A DNA stretch of 64,000 nucleotides from Thalassovita taeanensis (lineage in GTDB: Bacteria; Pseudomonadota; Alphaproteobacteria; Rhodobacterales; Rhodobacteraceae): assembly GCF_900110775.1 (NCBI RefSeq), contig NZ_FOEP01000006.1, positions 124,001 to 188,000 of the forward strand. The letters run 5' to 3'. How positions within the stretch are numbered: position 1 is the stretch's first letter; the number at the start of each line of letters is the position of its first letter. Of the stretch, positions 53,661-64,000 are shown piece by piece. The notes beneath the pieces are model-generated. The model was not told the origin of the DNA. It did not search any database and saw nothing but the letters and a program-made list of their open reading frames with translations. A program made the position numbers and the translations under genes.

Positions 53661-54956
53661 ATGCTCAAGGATAAAGACCGGATCTTTACCAATATCTATG
53701 GCATGCACGAGCGCACGCTTGCGGGCGCCAAGGCGCGTGGGCATTGGGATGGCACCGCCGGGATCATCAAGAATGGTCGCGACTGGATTGTCGACCAGAT
53801 GAAGGCCAGCGGGCTGCGGGGCCGGGGCGGCGCGGGCTTTCCGACCGGGTTGAAGTGGTCCTTTATGCCGAAGGAAAGCGATGGCCGTCCGGCGTATCTG
53901 GTGATCAACGCCGACGAATCCGAGCCGGGCACCTGTAAGGACCGCGAGATCATGCGGCACGATCCGCATACGCTGATCGAGGGAGCGCTGATCGCCTCGT
54001 TCGCGATGAATGCGCATACCTGCTATATCTATCTGCGCGGCGAATATATTCGCGAGCGCGAGGCACTGCAGGCGGCGATTGACGAATGTTATGACGCCGG
54101 GCTGCTGGGCAAGAACGCCTGCAAATCCGGGTGGGATTTCGATCTGTACCTGCATCACGGCGCGGGCGCGTATATCTGTGGCGAGGAAACCGCGCTGCTG
54201 GAAAGCCTTGAGGGCAAGAAGGGCATGCCGCGGATGAAGCCGCCGTTCCCGGCGGGTGCGGGTCTGTATGGCTGCCCGACCACGGTGAACAACGTGGAAT
54301 CGATTGCGGTTGTGCCGACCATTCTGCGCCGCGGGCCGGATTGGTTTGCGGGCTTTGGTCGCCCGAACAATGCGGGCACCAAGCTGTTTGCGATCAGCGG
54401 TCACGTCAACAACCCCTGCGTGGTTGAAGAGGCGATGTCGATCCCGTTCGAGGAGCTGATCGAGAAGCATTGCGGTGGTATTCGCGGCGGCTGGGATAAC
54501 CTGAAGGCGGTTATTCCGGGGGGCTCTTCGGTGCCGATGATCCCAGGCGCGGCGATGCGCGAGGCGATCATGGATTTCGATTACCTGCGCGAGCAGCGGT
54601 CGGGTCTGGGCACGGCGGCCGTGATCGTGATGGACAACAGCACCGATGTGATCAAGGCGATCTGGCGGCTGTCGAAATTTTACAAGCACGAAAGCTGTGG
54701 TCAGTGCACGCCGTGCCGCGAGGGCACAGGTTGGATGATGCGGGTCATGGACCGTTTGGTGAAGGGCGAGGCAGAGGTCGAGGAGATCGATATGCTGCTG
54801 GACGTGACCAAGCAGGTCGAGGGCCACACGATTTGTGCGCTTGGCGATGCGGCAGCCTGGCCGATTCAGGGGCTGATCCGACATTTCCGTGACGATATCG
54901 AAGACCGGATCAAGGCCAAGCGGGGCACTGCGCGCCGCGCGGTTGCGGCGGAGTAA
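53661..54956 (+). CDS. nuoF: NADH-quinone oxidoreductase subunit F
   Basis: 431 residues from the ATG at 53661. The N-terminal part has [17 protein letters not shown], the NADH- and FMN-binding Rossmann region, [18 protein letters not shown] and [23 protein letters not shown]. The cluster N3 ligands are in [15 protein letters not shown] and a later Cys ([12 protein letters not shown]). It is the entry point for electrons from NADH. Normal length. Confidence 0.97.
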   Translation: MLKDKDRIFTNIYGMHERTLAGAKARGHWDGTAGIIKNGRDWIVDQMKASGLRGRGGAGFPTGLKWSFMPKESDGRPAYLVINADESEPGTCKDREIMRHDPHTLIEGALIASFAMNAHTCYIYLRGEYIREREALQAAIDECYDAGLLGKNACKSGWDFDLYLHHGAGAYICGEETALLESLEGKKGMPRMKPPFPAGAGLYGCPTTVNNVESIAVVPTILRRGPDWFAGFGRPNNAGTKLFAISGHVNNPCVVEEAMSIPFEELIEKHCGGIRGGWDNLKAVIPGGSSVPMIPGAAMREAIMDFDYLREQRSGLGTAAVIVMDNSTDVIKAIWRLSKFYKHESCGQCTPCREGTGWMMRVMDRLVKGEAEVEEIDMLLDVTKQVEGHTICALGDAAAWPIQGLIRHFRDDIEDRIKAKRGTARRAVAAE

Positions 54957-54961
54957 GCGCC

Positions 54962-55180
54962 ATGGAGATGTACTCATATCACATGACAGGGTTTCCTGCG
55001 CTGCTGGTCATGGTGCTGGGCGCGGTGGTTCTGCTGCTGCCGTTCTATAAGCTGTGGCAACGGACCGGGCATAGCGGTTGGATTGCGCTGCTGATGGTGA
55101 TCCCGGTCGTGAACCTGATCCTGCTGTATGTGCTGGCGTTCAAGGACTGGCCTGCGCTTGATGACGAGAGGGGCCGCTGA
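54962..55180 (+). CDS. Small membrane protein in the nuo operon
   Basis: 72 residues with two strong hydrophobic segments (about 9-28 and 40-59) and a charged C-terminus (DWPALDDERGR). I do not recognise a family. It starts 5 bases after nuoF and runs directly into the next gene (stop followed immediately by ATG). Position suggests co-translation with complex I subunits. Confidence 0.7.
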   Translation: MEMYSYHMTGFPALLVMVLGAVVLLLPFYKLWQRTGHSGWIALLMVIPVVNLILLYVLAFKDWPALDDERGR

Positions 55181-55579
55181 ATGCTGCCTTTGGGTCAACA
55201 TATCGCTGGATCTGAGTGTGGATCTGGGACGCGCGGCCTGAAGCGGGTCGCGGCCGCTGTGATGGCGCTGGCGCTTGTGGCCGGGTGCAACGGCAAGGTT
55301 CTGAACCCCAACAGCACGCGGGTGGCCTTTGAGGGGCTGTATTTCAAGGCGCGGCTGTCGGCCTCGAAAGAGGACAAGCAGGATTTCACGGTGACGGTCA
55401 GCCCGGCATCGCAGGGTCTGTCGGCGGCGCGCGAGGCGGGCCGCTATGAGGCGACGAAATACTGTGTCAGCAATTACGGCAGTTCCGAGGTGATCTGGGG
55501 CGTGGGCCCGGATAGCCCGGACAGTGCTTTGGTGATTACCGATGATGTTCTGGCGCTGAATGGTCGGTGCACGGGATGA
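55181..55579 (+). CDS. Putative lipoprotein in the nuo operon
   Basis: 132 residues. The first 20 residues are polar, followed by a hydrophobic stretch ending ALALVAGC, a good lipobox with Cys near residue 36. The mature domain of about 95 residues has TRVAFEGLYFKARLSASKEDKQDFTVTVSPASQGLSAAREAGRYEATKYC. No known family match. If the real start is a later GTG/TTG, the signal would be shorter and more typical. Confidence 0.7.
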   Translation: MLPLGQHIAGSECGSGTRGLKRVAAAVMALALVAGCNGKVLNPNSTRVAFEGLYFKARLSASKEDKQDFTVTVSPASQGLSAAREAGRYEATKYCVSNYGSSEVIWGVGPDSPDSALVITDDVLALNGRCTG

Positions 55580-55641
55580 AGAGTTTCGCTTTCATATCAA
55601 GGGCTTTGACCGGTTGTTATTGCATAGCAGCCGCTGTCACG

Positions 55642-55662
55642 CCCATCTCTGAAAGAGATGGG
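55642..55662 (+). other. Stem-loop inside the nuo operon
   Basis: CCCATCTCT-GAA-AGAGATGGG is a perfect 9-base stem with a three-base loop. It lies 62 bases after the lipoprotein stop and 47 before the next start. There is no T-run. It may be an mRNA processing or stabilising element. Confidence 0.75.
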
Positions 55663-55709
55663 GGCGCAGTGAATGCGTGCCCCGCTCTGATCAGAGAAGG
55701 AGATATGAC

Positions 55710-56132
55710 ATGCGTATGACTTTGGCTGTGACCACGTCTGTTCTGCTGGCGATGGGGGCCTCGGGGTTGGTGGCGGGCGGCGCGAACGCGAAGCCGCCGC
55801 TGCGCGAGGTCAGCGAAATTCACGATGGGTTGCTGGCGGTGGGCATCGCCGATGAGATCCGCAAAAATTGCGGGTCGATTTCGGCACGGATGTTCCGGGC
55901 GATCAACTATGTCGAGGGGCTGAAAGGCAGAGCCCGCGATTTGGGATATACGGAAGACGAGATCAAAGCCTATTACAAATCCGATGTCGAAAAGGCCCGG
56001 ATGCGCGCCCTTGGCGAGGCTTATCTGAAGGCAAATGGCGTGAGCCGTGCCAATCCTGCGAGCTTTTGTGTTCTTGGCGAAGCCGAGATCGCGAAGGCCA
56101 GCCTGATTGGCAAGTTACTGAGAGCAAAGTGA
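55710..56132 (+). CDS. Exported DUF5333-like protein in the nuo operon
   Basis: 140 residues from the ATG at 55710, which has AAGGAG upstream. A signal peptide (MRMTLAVTTSVLLAMGASGLVAGGANA) is followed by a helical domain: PLREVSEIHDGLLAVGIADEIRKNCGSISARMFRAINYVEGLKGRARDLGYTEDEIKAYY, with two Cys that could form a disulfide (about residues 55 and 121). I recall the name DUF5333 for this type but have not verified it. It lies 6 bases before nuoG. Confidence 0.7.
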   Translation: MRMTLAVTTSVLLAMGASGLVAGGANAKPPLREVSEIHDGLLAVGIADEIRKNCGSISARMFRAINYVEGLKGRARDLGYTEDEIKAYYKSDVEKARMRALGEAYLKANGVSRANPASFCVLGEAEIAKASLIGKLLRAK

Positions 56133-56138
56133 GACCCA

Positions 56139-58148
56139 ATGTCTGACATACGCAAGATCATCATTGATGACACCGAGATTGAAGTTGAGGGCGCGATGAC
56201 CCTGATCCAGGCCTGCGAGCAGGCCGGGGTCGAAGTGCCGCGTTTTTGTTATCATGAGCGTCTGTCGATTGCGGGCAACTGCCGGATGTGTCTGGTTGAG
56301 GTCGTGGGCGGCCCGCCCAAGCCCGCCGCAAGCTGTGCGATGCAGGTGCGCGATCTGCGCCCCGGCCCCGAAGGCGCTCCGCCAGTGGTGAAGACAAATT
56401 CGCCGATGGTGAAGAAGGCGCGCGAAGGCGTGATGGAATTCCTGCTGATCAACCACCCGCTGGATTGCCCGATCTGCGATCAGGGCGGCGAGTGCGATTT
56501 GCAGGATCAGGCGATGGCCTATGGCGTGGATTTCAGCCGCTACCGCGAGCCGAAGCGGGCGACGGATGATCTGAACCTTGGGCCGCTTGTGGAAACCCAC
56601 ATGACGCGCTGCATTTCGTGCACCCGTTGCGTGCGCTTTACCACGGAAGTGGCCGGGATTACCCAGATGGGCCAGACCGGGCGCGGCGAAGACAGTGAGA
56701 TCACCAGCTATCTGGGCGAGACGCTGGACAGCAACATGCAGGGCAACATCATTGATCTGTGCCCGGTGGGCGCGCTGGTGTCGAAACCTTATGCGTTTAC
56801 TGCGCGGCCTTGGGAACTGACCAAGACCGAAACGATTGACGTGATGGATGCGCTGGGGTCGAACATTCGGGTCGACACCAAGGGCCGCGAAGTGATGCGG
56901 ATTTTGCCGCGCAACCATGATGGCGTGAACGAAGAGTGGATTTCGGACAAGACCCGCTTTGTGTGGGACGGTCTGCGCCGCCAGCGCCTGGACACGCCCT
57001 ATATCCGCGAGAACGGCAAGCTGCGCAAAGCCGGTTGGGGCGAGGCGCTGAGCGTTGCCGCGGCGGCGATGAAGGGCAAGAAAGTTGCGGCACTGGTTGG
57101 CGATCTGGCACCGGTCGAGGCGATCTTTGCGCTCAAGCAGATTGTTGAGGGTCTGGGTGGCAAGATCGAGGCGCGCACGGACGGCGCGGTTCTGCCTGCG
57201 GGCAACCGGTCGGCCTATGTCGGGACGGCGGCGATCGAGGATATCGACGCGGCCAAGGAAATTTACCTGATCGGCACCAATCCACGGCTTGAATCGCCGG
57301 TTCTGAATGCACGGATCCGCAAGGTCTGGAGCAAGGGGGCCAACGTGCATCTGGTCGGGGCCGAGGCTGATCTGTCCTATCCGGTGACCTATGAAGGACC
57401 GGGGCGCATTCCGCTGAACCGTCTGGTGCAGCAGGCCAAACCGACCGAGGGCGCGGTGGTGATCGTCGGGCAGGGCGCCTTGACCGAAGGCGACGGGGCT
57501 GCGGTTCTGGGCCAGGTGATGGCGCTGACCGAAAAGCTGGGCGGCAAGATGCTGGTGCTGCACACGGCGGCGAGCCGGGTTGGCGCGATGGATCTGGGTG
57601 CTGTGACCGAAGGCGGCATGGCGCAGGCGCTGAACGGCGCCGAGGTGGTGTATAATCTGGGAGCCGATGAGGTCGAGATCGCGGCAGGCGCGTTCGTGAT
57701 TTATCAGGGCAGCCACGGCGACCGTGGCGCGCACCGGGCGGATGTGATCCTGCCGGGCGCGGCCTATACCGAAGAAAACGGGCTGTTCGTGAACACCGAA
57801 GGGCGGCCTCAGTTGGCGATGCGCGCGGGGTTTGCCCCCGGCGAGGCCAAGGAAAACTGGGCGATCTTGCGGGCGCTGAGTGCCGAACTGGGCGCGGTGC
57901 TGCCATACGACAGTCTGGCGCAGCTGCGTCAGGTTCTGATCGGTGAAGTGCCGCATCTGGCGCAGATCGACACGGTGATCGACAACGGTTGGGCGCCGCT
58001 TGAGGCGGTTGAGCTGAAAAAGGGCGGGTTCGGATCGGTCGTCAGCGATTATTACCTGACCAACCCGATTGCGCGGGCCAGCGAATTGATGGCAGAGCTG
58101 TCAGCCGGGGTGAAGGCGCGCGGCGAGACCAAGGTGGCGGCGGAATGA
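56139..58148 (+). CDS. nuoG: NADH-quinone oxidoreductase subunit G
   Basis: 669 residues. The N-terminal region carries clusters N1b, N4 and N5: [44 protein letters not shown] and [17 protein letters not shown]. The rest is a molybdopterin-oxidoreductase-like domain without an expected active site ([37 protein letters not shown]). Peripheral-arm electron relay. It overlaps the following lipoprotein-like gene by up to 4 bases. Confidence 0.97.
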   Translation: MSDIRKIIIDDTEIEVEGAMTLIQACEQAGVEVPRFCYHERLSIAGNCRMCLVEVVGGPPKPAASCAMQVRDLRPGPEGAPPVVKTNSPMVKKAREGVMEFLLINHPLDCPICDQGGECDLQDQAMAYGVDFSRYREPKRATDDLNLGPLVETHMTRCISCTRCVRFTTEVAGITQMGQTGRGEDSEITSYLGETLDSNMQGNIIDLCPVGALVSKPYAFTARPWELTKTETIDVMDALGSNIRVDTKGREVMRILPRNHDGVNEEWISDKTRFVWDGLRRQRLDTPYIRENGKLRKAGWGEALSVAAAAMKGKKVAALVGDLAPVEAIFALKQIVEGLGGKIEARTDGAVLPAGNRSAYVGTAAIEDIDAAKEIYLIGTNPRLESPVLNARIRKVWSKGANVHLVGAEADLSYPVTYEGPGRIPLNRLVQQAKPTEGAVVIVGQGALTEGDGAAVLGQVMALTEKLGGKMLVLHTAASRVGAMDLGAVTEGGMAQALNGAEVVYNLGADEVEIAAGAFVIYQGSHGDRGAHRADVILPGAAYTEENGLFVNTEGRPQLAMRAGFAPGEAKENWAILRALSAELGAVLPYDSLAQLRQVLIGEVPHLAQIDTVIDNGWAPLEAVELKKGGFGSVVSDYYLTNPIARASELMAELSAGVKARGETKVAAE

Positions 58149-58540
58149 TGCAGCGGGCTGCGCTTATATCCCTGACGGCATTCGGGCCGCTGGCCGGTTG
58201 CGTGGAAGCGCAGCCGGATGCGGCGCCGTTCATGCCGCGCTATGAGGGGATCGAGACGCAGCTTCTGGATGGCGATCTGGTGAGTTTTCAGGTGGCCATG
58301 ACCGGCGCACGCACGGGCGAGGATGTGGCGGATTACGCGCAATGTGCTGCGGCACAATATACGCTGATCCGGGGATACGGGTTCGCGCGCCATGTGCGCA
58401 CGAATGTAGAGCAACAGAGCGGCCTGTGGCGAGGGGATGCGGTTTACGTCATCTCGTCGTCGCTGCCACGCGGGATGAAGACAATCGACGCCGAAGTCGT
58501 TGTTGCCCATTGCGCGGAAAACGGAATACCGACGGTGTGA
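58145..58540 (+). CDS. Putative lipoprotein between nuoG and nuoH
   Basis: 131 residues (ATG at 58145 or 58148). [21 protein letters not shown] gives a lipobox with Cys near residue 19. The mature domain has [52 protein letters not shown] and a C-terminal HCAENG. No family recognised, but it resembles the lipoprotein at 55181 in size and in having Cys-bearing AAAQY/EATKY segments, so they may be distantly related. It lies 6 bases before nuoH. Confidence 0.75.
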   Translation: MMQRAALISLTAFGPLAGCVEAQPDAAPFMPRYEGIETQLLDGDLVSFQVAMTGARTGEDVADYAQCAAAQYTLIRGYGFARHVRTNVEQQSGLWRGDAVYVISSSLPRGMKTIDAEVVVAHCAENGIPTV

Positions 58541-58546
58541 GGACCT

Positions 58547-59587
58547 ATGGCTGATTTCTTTGCAAACACTTATCTGGGCATGGCGCTGGTCATCATTGGT
58601 CAGGTCTTTCTGATCGTGATCCCGCTGCTGGTCGCGCTGGCGTTTCTGATGTATGCCGACCGCAAGATCTGGGCCGCGGTCCAGATGCGGCGCGGGCCGA
58701 ACACGGTGGGGGTGTTCGGGCTGCTTCAGAGTTTCGCGGACTTCCTGAAATACATCGTCAAAGAAGTCGTGTTCCCGGCCGGGGCCGACAAGGTGGTGTT
58801 CCTGCTGGCGCCTATGATCAGCCTTGTAATGGCGCTGATCGCCTGGGCGGTGATCCCATTCAACGATGGCTGGGTGCTGTCGGATATCAACGTGGCGATC
58901 CTTTACGTGATGGCGGTATCGTCGCTTGAGGTTTACGGCGTGATCATGGGTGGCTGGGCCTCGAACTCGAAATACCCGTTCCTTGGCTCGCTTCGCTCTG
59001 CGGCGCAGATGATCTCCTATGAGGTGTCGCTGGGGTTGATCATCATCGGCATCATCATCTCGACCGGGTCGATGAATTTCGGCGACATTGTGCGGGCGCA
59101 GGACGGCAACTATGGCCTGTTCAGCTGGTACTGGTTGCCGCACTTCCCGATGCTGTTCTTGTTCTTTATCAGCGCCTTGGCTGAAACCAACCGCCCGCCG
59201 TTCGACCTTCCGGAAGCGGAATCGGAACTGGTGGCCGGGTATCAGGTGGAATACAGCTCGACACCGTTCCTGCTGTTCATGATCGGCGAACTGGTGGCCG
59301 TGGTCCTGATGTGCGCGCTGGTGTCGTTGCTGTTCTTTGGCGGCTGGCTGTCGCCGATCCCCGGTCTGCCCGATGGCATTCTGTGGATGGTGGGCAAGAT
59401 GCTGTTTGCCTTCTTCATCTTCTCGATGGTGAAGGCCATCACGCCGCGCTACCGCTATGATCAGCTGATGCGGATTGGCTGGAAAGTGTTCCTGCCGATG
59501 TCGCTGGGCTGGGTTGTTCTGGTGGCGTTCCTTGCAAAATTTGGAGCCTTCGGCGGGGCCTATGCCCGCTGGGCGATTGGAGGCTGA
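58547..59587 (+). CDS. nuoH: NADH-quinone oxidoreductase subunit H
   Basis: 346 residues, eight expected membrane helices. [35 protein letters not shown] and [29 protein letters not shown] are invariant stretches of the ND1 family that line the quinone entry channel. Membrane-arm anchor next to NuoB/NuoD. It ends one base before the ATG of nuoI. Confidence 0.97.
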   Translation: MADFFANTYLGMALVIIGQVFLIVIPLLVALAFLMYADRKIWAAVQMRRGPNTVGVFGLLQSFADFLKYIVKEVVFPAGADKVVFLLAPMISLVMALIAWAVIPFNDGWVLSDINVAILYVMAVSSLEVYGVIMGGWASNSKYPFLGSLRSAAQMISYEVSLGLIIIGIIISTGSMNFGDIVRAQDGNYGLFSWYWLPHFPMLFLFFISALAETNRPPFDLPEAESELVAGYQVEYSSTPFLLFMIGELVAVVLMCALVSLLFFGGWLSPIPGLPDGILWMVGKMLFAFFIFSMVKAITPRYRYDQLMRIGWKVFLPMSLGWVVLVAFLAKFGAFGGAYARWAIGG

Positions 59588-59588
59588 T

Positions 59589-60083
59589 ATGACGCAGATC
59601 GATTATAGGCGCGCGGCCAAGTATTTCCTGCTGGCGGACTTCGTCAAAGGGTTCGGGTTGGGGCTGAAGTACTTCTTTGCCCCCAAGGCGACGCTGAACT
59701 ATCCGCACGAAAAAGGCCCGCTGAGCCCGCGGTTCCGGGGCGAGCATGCGCTGCGCCGCTATCCCAATGGCGAAGAGCGCTGCATTGCGTGCAAGCTGTG
59801 CGAAGCGGTTTGCCCGGCGCAGGCGATTACGATCGATGCCGAGCCCCGCGATGACGGCAGCCGCCGCACCACGCGGTATGACATCGATATGACCAAGTGC
59901 ATCTACTGCGGTTTCTGTCAGGAAGCCTGCCCGGTGGATGCGATCGTGGAGGGGCCAAATTTCGAATTCGCCACCGAGACCCGCGAAGAGCTGTTCTATG
60001 ACAAGGACAAGTTGTTGGCGAATGGGGACCGTTGGGAAGCCGAGATTGCCCGGAACCTGGAAATGGATGCGCCCTACAGATGA
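59589..60083 (+). CDS. nuoI: NADH-quinone oxidoreductase subunit I
   Basis: 164 residues from the ATG at 59589. Two 4Fe-4S motifs carry clusters N6a and N6b: [16 protein letters not shown] and [16 protein letters not shown]. It relays electrons from NuoG to NuoB. The next gene starts within its stop codon (ATGA overlap). Confidence 0.97.
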   Translation: MTQIDYRRAAKYFLLADFVKGFGLGLKYFFAPKATLNYPHEKGPLSPRFRGEHALRRYPNGEERCIACKLCEAVCPAQAITIDAEPRDDGSRRTTRYDIDMTKCIYCGFCQEACPVDAIVEGPNFEFATETREELFYDKDKLLANGDRWEAEIARNLEMDAPYR

Positions 60084-60487
60084 GTGATTCAACAAACCCG
60101 TTCGAGATGATGATGGCGCAGGCACAGGCGATGGCGAAAGCCATGAACCCGGCCTTGGAATCGTTTTCGCCGAAAGGGTTTGAATCGCTTTGGCCGACCA
60201 TGCCGAAGGAATTCATGGAATTCGCTTTTGGCAAGGGGATCAGCAAGGACGGGCTGGATGCCAAGACCCGGCTGTTGCTGACGCTGGCCGGGCTGACCAT
60301 GCAGGGCGCGCAGAATGACACGGGGCTGCGGATGACGGTGCGCCACGCACTGGAAGCCGGGGCCACAAAAAGTGAAATCGCCGAGACCATCGCACAGATG
60401 TCGATGTTCGCCGGTATACCCGCCATGACACGCGCGATGGAAATTGCGCGCGATGTGATGGGCGACAAAGAGGACAAAGAGACATGA
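60080..60487 (+). CDS. Carboxymuconolactone decarboxylase-family protein in the nuo operon
   Basis: 135 residues. The CMD pattern is [79 protein letters not shown]. There is no CxxC, so it is not an AhpD peroxidase. The N-terminus is Met-rich. It overlaps nuoI at its start and nuoJ at its end, each by 4 bases, showing tight coupling to complex I synthesis. Function there is unknown. The paralogue at 14402 is paired with a MerR regulator. Confidence 0.85.
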   Translation: MSDSTNPFEMMMAQAQAMAKAMNPALESFSPKGFESLWPTMPKEFMEFAFGKGISKDGLDAKTRLLLTLAGLTMQGAQNDTGLRMTVRHALEAGATKSEIAETIAQMSMFAGIPAMTRAMEIARDVMGDKEDKET

Positions 60488-61092
60488 CGATTGCAGCGCT
60501 GGCATTCTATCTGTTCGCGATCTGCGCCATTGCGGGCGGGCTGTTCACCGTGATCAGCCGCAACCCGGTGCATTCGGTGCTGTGGCTGATCCTGGCCTTC
60601 CTGTCTGCGGCGGGGTTGTTCGTGCTGCTGGGGGCGGAATTCGTCGCGATGCTGCTGATCATCGTCTATGTCGGCGCGGTCGCGGTGTTGTTCCTGTTTG
60701 TGGTGATGATGCTGGACATCGACTTTGCCGAGCTGAAGGCGGAGATGGCGAAATACATGCCGCTGGCCTTGTTGATCGCCGTGGTTCTGCTGATGCAGTT
60801 CGGGATCGCCTTTGGCGCCTGGACCGAGGCCGAGGGGGCGCAGGCCGCCCGCGCCGCCGTTGCGCCTGAGGGGATCAGCAACACCGCCGCGATCGGGATG
60901 CTGGTGTACGACAAGTACTTCCTGCTGTTCCAGCTGGCGGGTCTGATCCTGCTGGTGGCGATGATTGGCGCGATTGTGCTGACGCTGCGCCATCGCAAGG
61001 ACGTCAAGCGGCAGAACGTGCTGCACCAGATGTGGCGCGATCCGGCACAGGCGATGGAACTTAAGGACGTGAAACCGGGGCAGGGGCTGTGA
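60484..61092 (+). CDS. nuoJ: NADH-quinone oxidoreductase subunit J
   Basis: 202 residues, five membrane helices. [64 protein letters not shown] is the conserved ND6 core with the pi-bulge helix that couples redox chemistry to proton pumping. It begins in the last codons of the CMD gene. A 91-base gap with no gene precedes nuoK. Confidence 0.96.
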   Translation: MTIAALAFYLFAICAIAGGLFTVISRNPVHSVLWLILAFLSAAGLFVLLGAEFVAMLLIIVYVGAVAVLFLFVVMMLDIDFAELKAEMAKYMPLALLIAVVLLMQFGIAFGAWTEAEGAQAARAAVAPEGISNTAAIGMLVYDKYFLLFQLAGLILLVAMIGAIVLTLRHRKDVKRQNVLHQMWRDPAQAMELKDVKPGQGL

Positions 61093-61183
61093 GGCAGCTT
61101 GAGTTGCGGGCAACCGATAAGACCGTCTTCACCTGCCGGGTGATGGGGCGGACGCGAAACGAAAAAGAAAACCGAGGGACAGA

Positions 61184-61489
61184 ATGATCGGAATTGAACA
61201 TTACCTGACAGTGGCGGCGACGCTGTTTGTCATCGGCATCTTCGGTCTCTTCCTGAACCGGAAGAACGTGATCATTCTGCTGATGTCGATCGAGCTGATG
61301 CTGTTGGCAGTGAATATCAACCTTGTGGCGTTTTCGAGCTTCCTTGGCGATCTGGTCGGGCAGGTGTTTACCCTGTTCGTGCTGACGGTTGCCGCGGCTG
61401 AGGCTGCGATCGGCCTGGCCATTCTGGTCAGTTTCTTCCGCAACCGCGGCACGATCGCGGTGGAAGATGTCAACGTGATGAAAGGCTGA
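61184..61489 (+). CDS. nuoK: NADH-quinone oxidoreductase subunit K
   Basis: 101 residues, three membrane helices, typical of ND4L. The conserved membrane glutamates are in [18 protein letters not shown] and [24 protein letters not shown] precedes the ATG. Part of the proton path between the quinone site and the antiporter-like subunits. nuoL begins 5 bases later. Confidence 0.97.
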   Translation: MIGIEHYLTVAATLFVIGIFGLFLNRKNVIILLMSIELMLLAVNINLVAFSSFLGDLVGQVFTLFVLTVAAAEAAIGLAILVSFFRNRGTIAVEDVNVMKG

Positions 61490-61494
61490 GCCTG

Positions 61495-63657
61495 ATGGAA
61501 ACGATTATCCTTTTCGCGCCTCTGGTCGGGGCGATCATTGGCGGGTTTGGCTGGCGATTTATCGGCGAGCAGGCGGCGCAGTATGTGACCACCGGGTTGC
61601 TGTTTCTGGCCTGTCTGCTGTCCTGGATCGTGTTTCTGGGGCTGGACGCCGAGCATGTTAAACACATCCAGATCCTGCGCTGGATCGAAAGCGGCAGCCT
61701 GAGTGCCGACTGGTCGATCCGGGTGGACCGACTGACGGCGATCATGCTGATCGTGGTCACGACGGTGTCGGCCTTGGTGCATATGTATTCGCTGGGCTAC
61801 ATGGCGCATGACGACAACTGGAAAACGGGCGAGCATTACAAGGCACGCTTCTTTGCCTATCTGTCGTTCTTTACCTTTGCGATGCTGGCGCTGGTGACCT
61901 CGGACAATCTGGTTCAGATGTTCTTTGGTTGGGAAGGCGTGGGCGTGGCCTCGTATCTGCTGATCGGGTTCTATTACCGCAAGCCGAGCGCCAACGCGGC
62001 GGCGATGAAGGCGTTTGTGGTCAACCGGGTCGGGGACTTCGGCTTTGCGCTGGGGATTTTCGGGCTGTTTTATCTGACCGACAGCATCAAGTTTGACGAT
62101 ATCTTTGCAGCAGCGCCAGAATTGGCCGAGACGCAGTTGCACTTCCTGTGGACGGACTGGAATGCGGCCAACCTGCTGGCGGTGCTGTTGTTCATCGGCG
62201 CGATGGGTAAATCGGCGCAGTTGTTCCTGCACACATGGTTGCCAGATGCGATGGAAGGCCCGACACCGGTGTCAGCTCTGATCCACGCGGCCACGATGGT
62301 CACGGCAGGTGTGTTCCTGGTGTGCCGGATGTCGCCGCTGATGGAATACGCACCCGAAGCGACGGCGTTCATCACTTTCCTTGGGGCGACCACGGCGTTT
62401 GTGGCGGCCACGATCGGGTTGGTGCAGAACGATATCAAACGGGTGATCGCCTATTCGACGATGTCGCAGCTGGGCTATATGTTCGTGGCGGCGGGTGTTG
62501 GCGTTTACGGCGTGGCGATGTTCCACCTGCTGACCCACGCATTCTTCAAGGCGATGCTGTTCCTTGGGGCCGGTTCCGTGATCCACGGGATGCATCACGA
62601 ACAGGATATGCGCAATTACGGCGGGCTGCGCACCAAGCTGCCCTATACGTTCTGGGCAATGATGATCGGCACGCTGGCGATAACCGGGGTGGGCATTCCG
62701 CTGACCGGGTGGATCGGCTTTGCTGGCTTTGTATCGAAGGACGCGATCATCGAGAGCGCCTGGGCGGGCACCAACGGCGGCTATGCCTTCTGGATGTTGG
62801 TGATTGCGGCGCTGTTCACCTCGTTCTACTCGTGGCGGCTGATGTTCATGACCTTCTATGGCAAGGCGCGCGGCGACAAGCACACACATGAGCACGCGCA
62901 CGAAAGCCCGATGGTCATGCTGATCCCGCTGGGCGTTCTGGCGCTTGGGGCGGTGTTCTCGGGGATGCTGTGGTACAACAGCTTCTTTGGCGATCATAAC
63001 AAGGTAAACGAGTTCTTCGGCATTCCGATGCACACGGCCGAGGCGGCAGCGGGGCATGGCGAAGAAGTCACGGCCCACGCCACCGAGGCGACCACCGGTC
63101 AGGCTGAAACCGCACCTGCGGCACATGGGGATGACACTGCGCATACTGCTGCCACCGATGACACTGCGCACGCTGCGGTCACCGAGGCAGAGCATGGGAT
63201 GGCGCCGCAAGGGGCGATCTTCATGGGGCCGGACAATCACGTGATGGACGACGCGCACCATTCGCCGGTCTGGGTCAAGCTTAGCCCGTTCATCGCGATG
63301 GTCATCGGCTTCGTCACGGCCTATTGGTTCTATATCGTCAATCCGGCGCTGCCCAAGCGGTTGGCCGAGGTGCAGCGGCCGCTGTATCTGTTCCTGCTGA
63401 ACAAGTGGTATTTCGACGAGATTTACGACGTGCTGTTCGTGCGCTCGGCCAAGGCCATTGGTCGTTTCCTGTGGAAGCGCGGCGATGGGAACATTATTGA
63501 CGGCACGATCAATGGCGTGGCGATGGGGATCATCCCCTTCTTCACCCGGCTCGCCGGGCGCGCTCAGACTGGATACATCTTTACCTATGCCTTCGCCATG
63601 GTGATCGGGATCGCCGTTCTGGTGACTTGGATGACGCTCACCGGAGGGGCGGAATAA
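61495..63657 (+). CDS. nuoL: NADH-quinone oxidoreductase subunit L with His-rich insertion
   Basis: 720 residues, longer than the roughly 610-620 of E. coli NuoL. Antiporter-like core: [18 protein letters not shown] (key Glu), [38 protein letters not shown] and [31 protein letters not shown]. An Ala/Thr/His/Glu-rich loop at about residues 520-592 contains a tandem nine-residue unit ([18 protein letters not shown]). The far C-terminal part has the lateral helix and final membrane segment. It overlaps nuoM by one base (TAATG). Confidence 0.96.
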   Translation: METIILFAPLVGAIIGGFGWRFIGEQAAQYVTTGLLFLACLLSWIVFLGLDAEHVKHIQILRWIESGSLSADWSIRVDRLTAIMLIVVTTVSALVHMYSLGYMAHDDNWKTGEHYKARFFAYLSFFTFAMLALVTSDNLVQMFFGWEGVGVASYLLIGFYYRKPSANAAAMKAFVVNRVGDFGFALGIFGLFYLTDSIKFDDIFAAAPELAETQLHFLWTDWNAANLLAVLLFIGAMGKSAQLFLHTWLPDAMEGPTPVSALIHAATMVTAGVFLVCRMSPLMEYAPEATAFITFLGATTAFVAATIGLVQNDIKRVIAYSTMSQLGYMFVAAGVGVYGVAMFHLLTHAFFKAMLFLGAGSVIHGMHHEQDMRNYGGLRTKLPYTFWAMMIGTLAITGVGIPLTGWIGFAGFVSKDAIIESAWAGTNGGYAFWMLVIAALFTSFYSWRLMFMTFYGKARGDKHTHEHAHESPMVMLIPLGVLALGAVFSGMLWYNSFFGDHNKVNEFFGIPMHTAEAAAGHGEEVTAHATEATTGQAETAPAAHGDDTAHTAATDDTAHAAVTEAEHGMAPQGAIFMGPDNHVMDDAHHSPVWVKLSPFIAMVIGFVTAYWFYIVNPALPKRLAEVQRPLYLFLLNKWYFDEIYDVLFVRSAKAIGRFLWKRGDGNIIDGTINGVAMGIIPFFTRLAGRAQTGYIFTYAFAMVIGIAVLVTWMTLTGGAE

Positions 63658-64000
63658 TGGATAACCTTCTTTCCATCGTCACCTTCATTCCTGCGCTGGC
63701 GGCGGCCATTCTGGCCATCTTCCTGCGCGGTGAAGATGCCGCGGCGCAGCGCAATGCCAAATGGCTGGCGCTGATTGCGACTTCGGTCACGTTCCTGATT
63801 TCGCTGTTCATTCTGGCCGAGTTCGACCCATCCAACACCGGGTTTCAGTATGTCGAAGAGGCCGATTGGCTGCTGGGCATGAAATACAAGATGGGCGTGG
63901 ACGGGATTTCGGTTCTGTTTGTCATGCTGACCACCTTCATGATGCCGCTGGTGATTGCGGCCTCGTGGAAAGTGGACAGCCGCGTCAAGGAATACATGAT
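63657..64000 (+). CDS. nuoM: NADH-quinone oxidoreductase subunit M (3' truncated by window)
   Basis: The first 114 residues are present ([25 protein letters not shown] and [27 protein letters not shown]), showing the start of an antiporter-like membrane subunit. It begins in the stop codon of nuoL. The gene is expected to continue past the window, followed by nuoN. Confidence 0.95.
   Translation, partial: MDNLLSIVTFIPALAAAILAIFLRGEDAAAQRNAKWLALIATSVTFLISLFILAEFDPSNTGFQYVEEADWLLGMKYKMGVDGISVLFVMLTTFMMPLVIAASWKVDSRVKEYM

Noticed and set aside
1-64000. tRNA, rRNA, CRISPR, insertion sequence or prophage
   Set aside because: No cloverleaf, array of spaced direct repeats, transposase or phage gene was seen in the genes or gaps; a small RNA cannot be excluded by eye.

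Overview
This is a G+C-rich chromosomal window from an alphaproteobacterium, almost certainly Rhodobacterales (Roseobacter group). The gene content and order support this: a complex I operon with small extra genes between the nuo genes, a leucine-degradation (liu) cluster ordered ivd / acyl-CoA synthetase / mccB / mccA / GST / HMG-CoA lyase / enoyl-CoA hydratase, an RTX-Hint protein, DUF3422, and an intergenic motif of the GGCGGGGATATTTGGAA type. No rRNA, tRNA, CRISPR array, insertion sequence or prophage was seen. Most of the window is dense core chromosome.

Layout. 0-5.8 kb: the 3' end of a class I glutamine amidotransferase, an RTX/Hint protein, a Tat-exported molybdenum hydroxylase pair (iorAB type) and its divergent TetR regulator. 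5.9-9.1 kb: a minus-strand operon SDR / YjbR / kynureninase / tryptophan dioxygenase. 9.2-13.9 kb: an MBL-fold protein with a degenerate metal motif, an ICMT-like methyltransferase, and pntAB with a clear terminator. 14.0-17.8 kb: a MerR/CMD pair with a textbook 19-bp-spacer MerR promoter, a thioesterase, DUF3422, and a convergent YeeE-type sulfur transporter. 18-27.4 kb: a divergent dipeptide-type ABC transporter locus (SBP and two permeases one way; a double ATPase and three M20 deacylases the other), pointing to uptake and hydrolysis of peptides or N-acyl amino acids. 27.4-30.7 kb: pyruvyl transferase / waaA / moaA, overlapping head to tail. 30.8-39.7 kb: lipoprotein, AlkD-like, PPOX-like, glmS, glmU, gph, MmgE/PrpD, a DegT-family aminotransferase and creA. 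39.8-48.7 kb: the liu leucine/isovalerate cluster. 49.2-64 kb: nuoA to nuoM (nuoM cut by the window end), encoding complex I and carrying at least seven non-nuo genes.

How the parts work together. Leucine and tryptophan breakdown, N-acyl amino acid hydrolysis and peptide import feed acetyl-CoA and reducing equivalents to complex I and the proton-translocating transhydrogenase. glmS/glmU and waaA supply envelope precursors.

Most unusual points. (1) Lipoprotein-like and small membrane genes lie within the nuo operon, and NuoE carries a C-terminal helix-hairpin-helix-like extension. (2) Two intergenic regions 29 kb apart carry TGCA cores repeated at about 11-bp (one helical turn) steps. (3) A near-identical 225-bp tract is shared by two otherwise diverged tandem M20 genes, suggesting gene conversion. 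(4) Two divergent promoters have -35 boxes that abut to form a perfect palindrome. (5) An MBL protein has lost most of its first metal-binding motif. I found no clearly new multi-gene defence or mobile system. All family names come from reading motifs, not from database searches.
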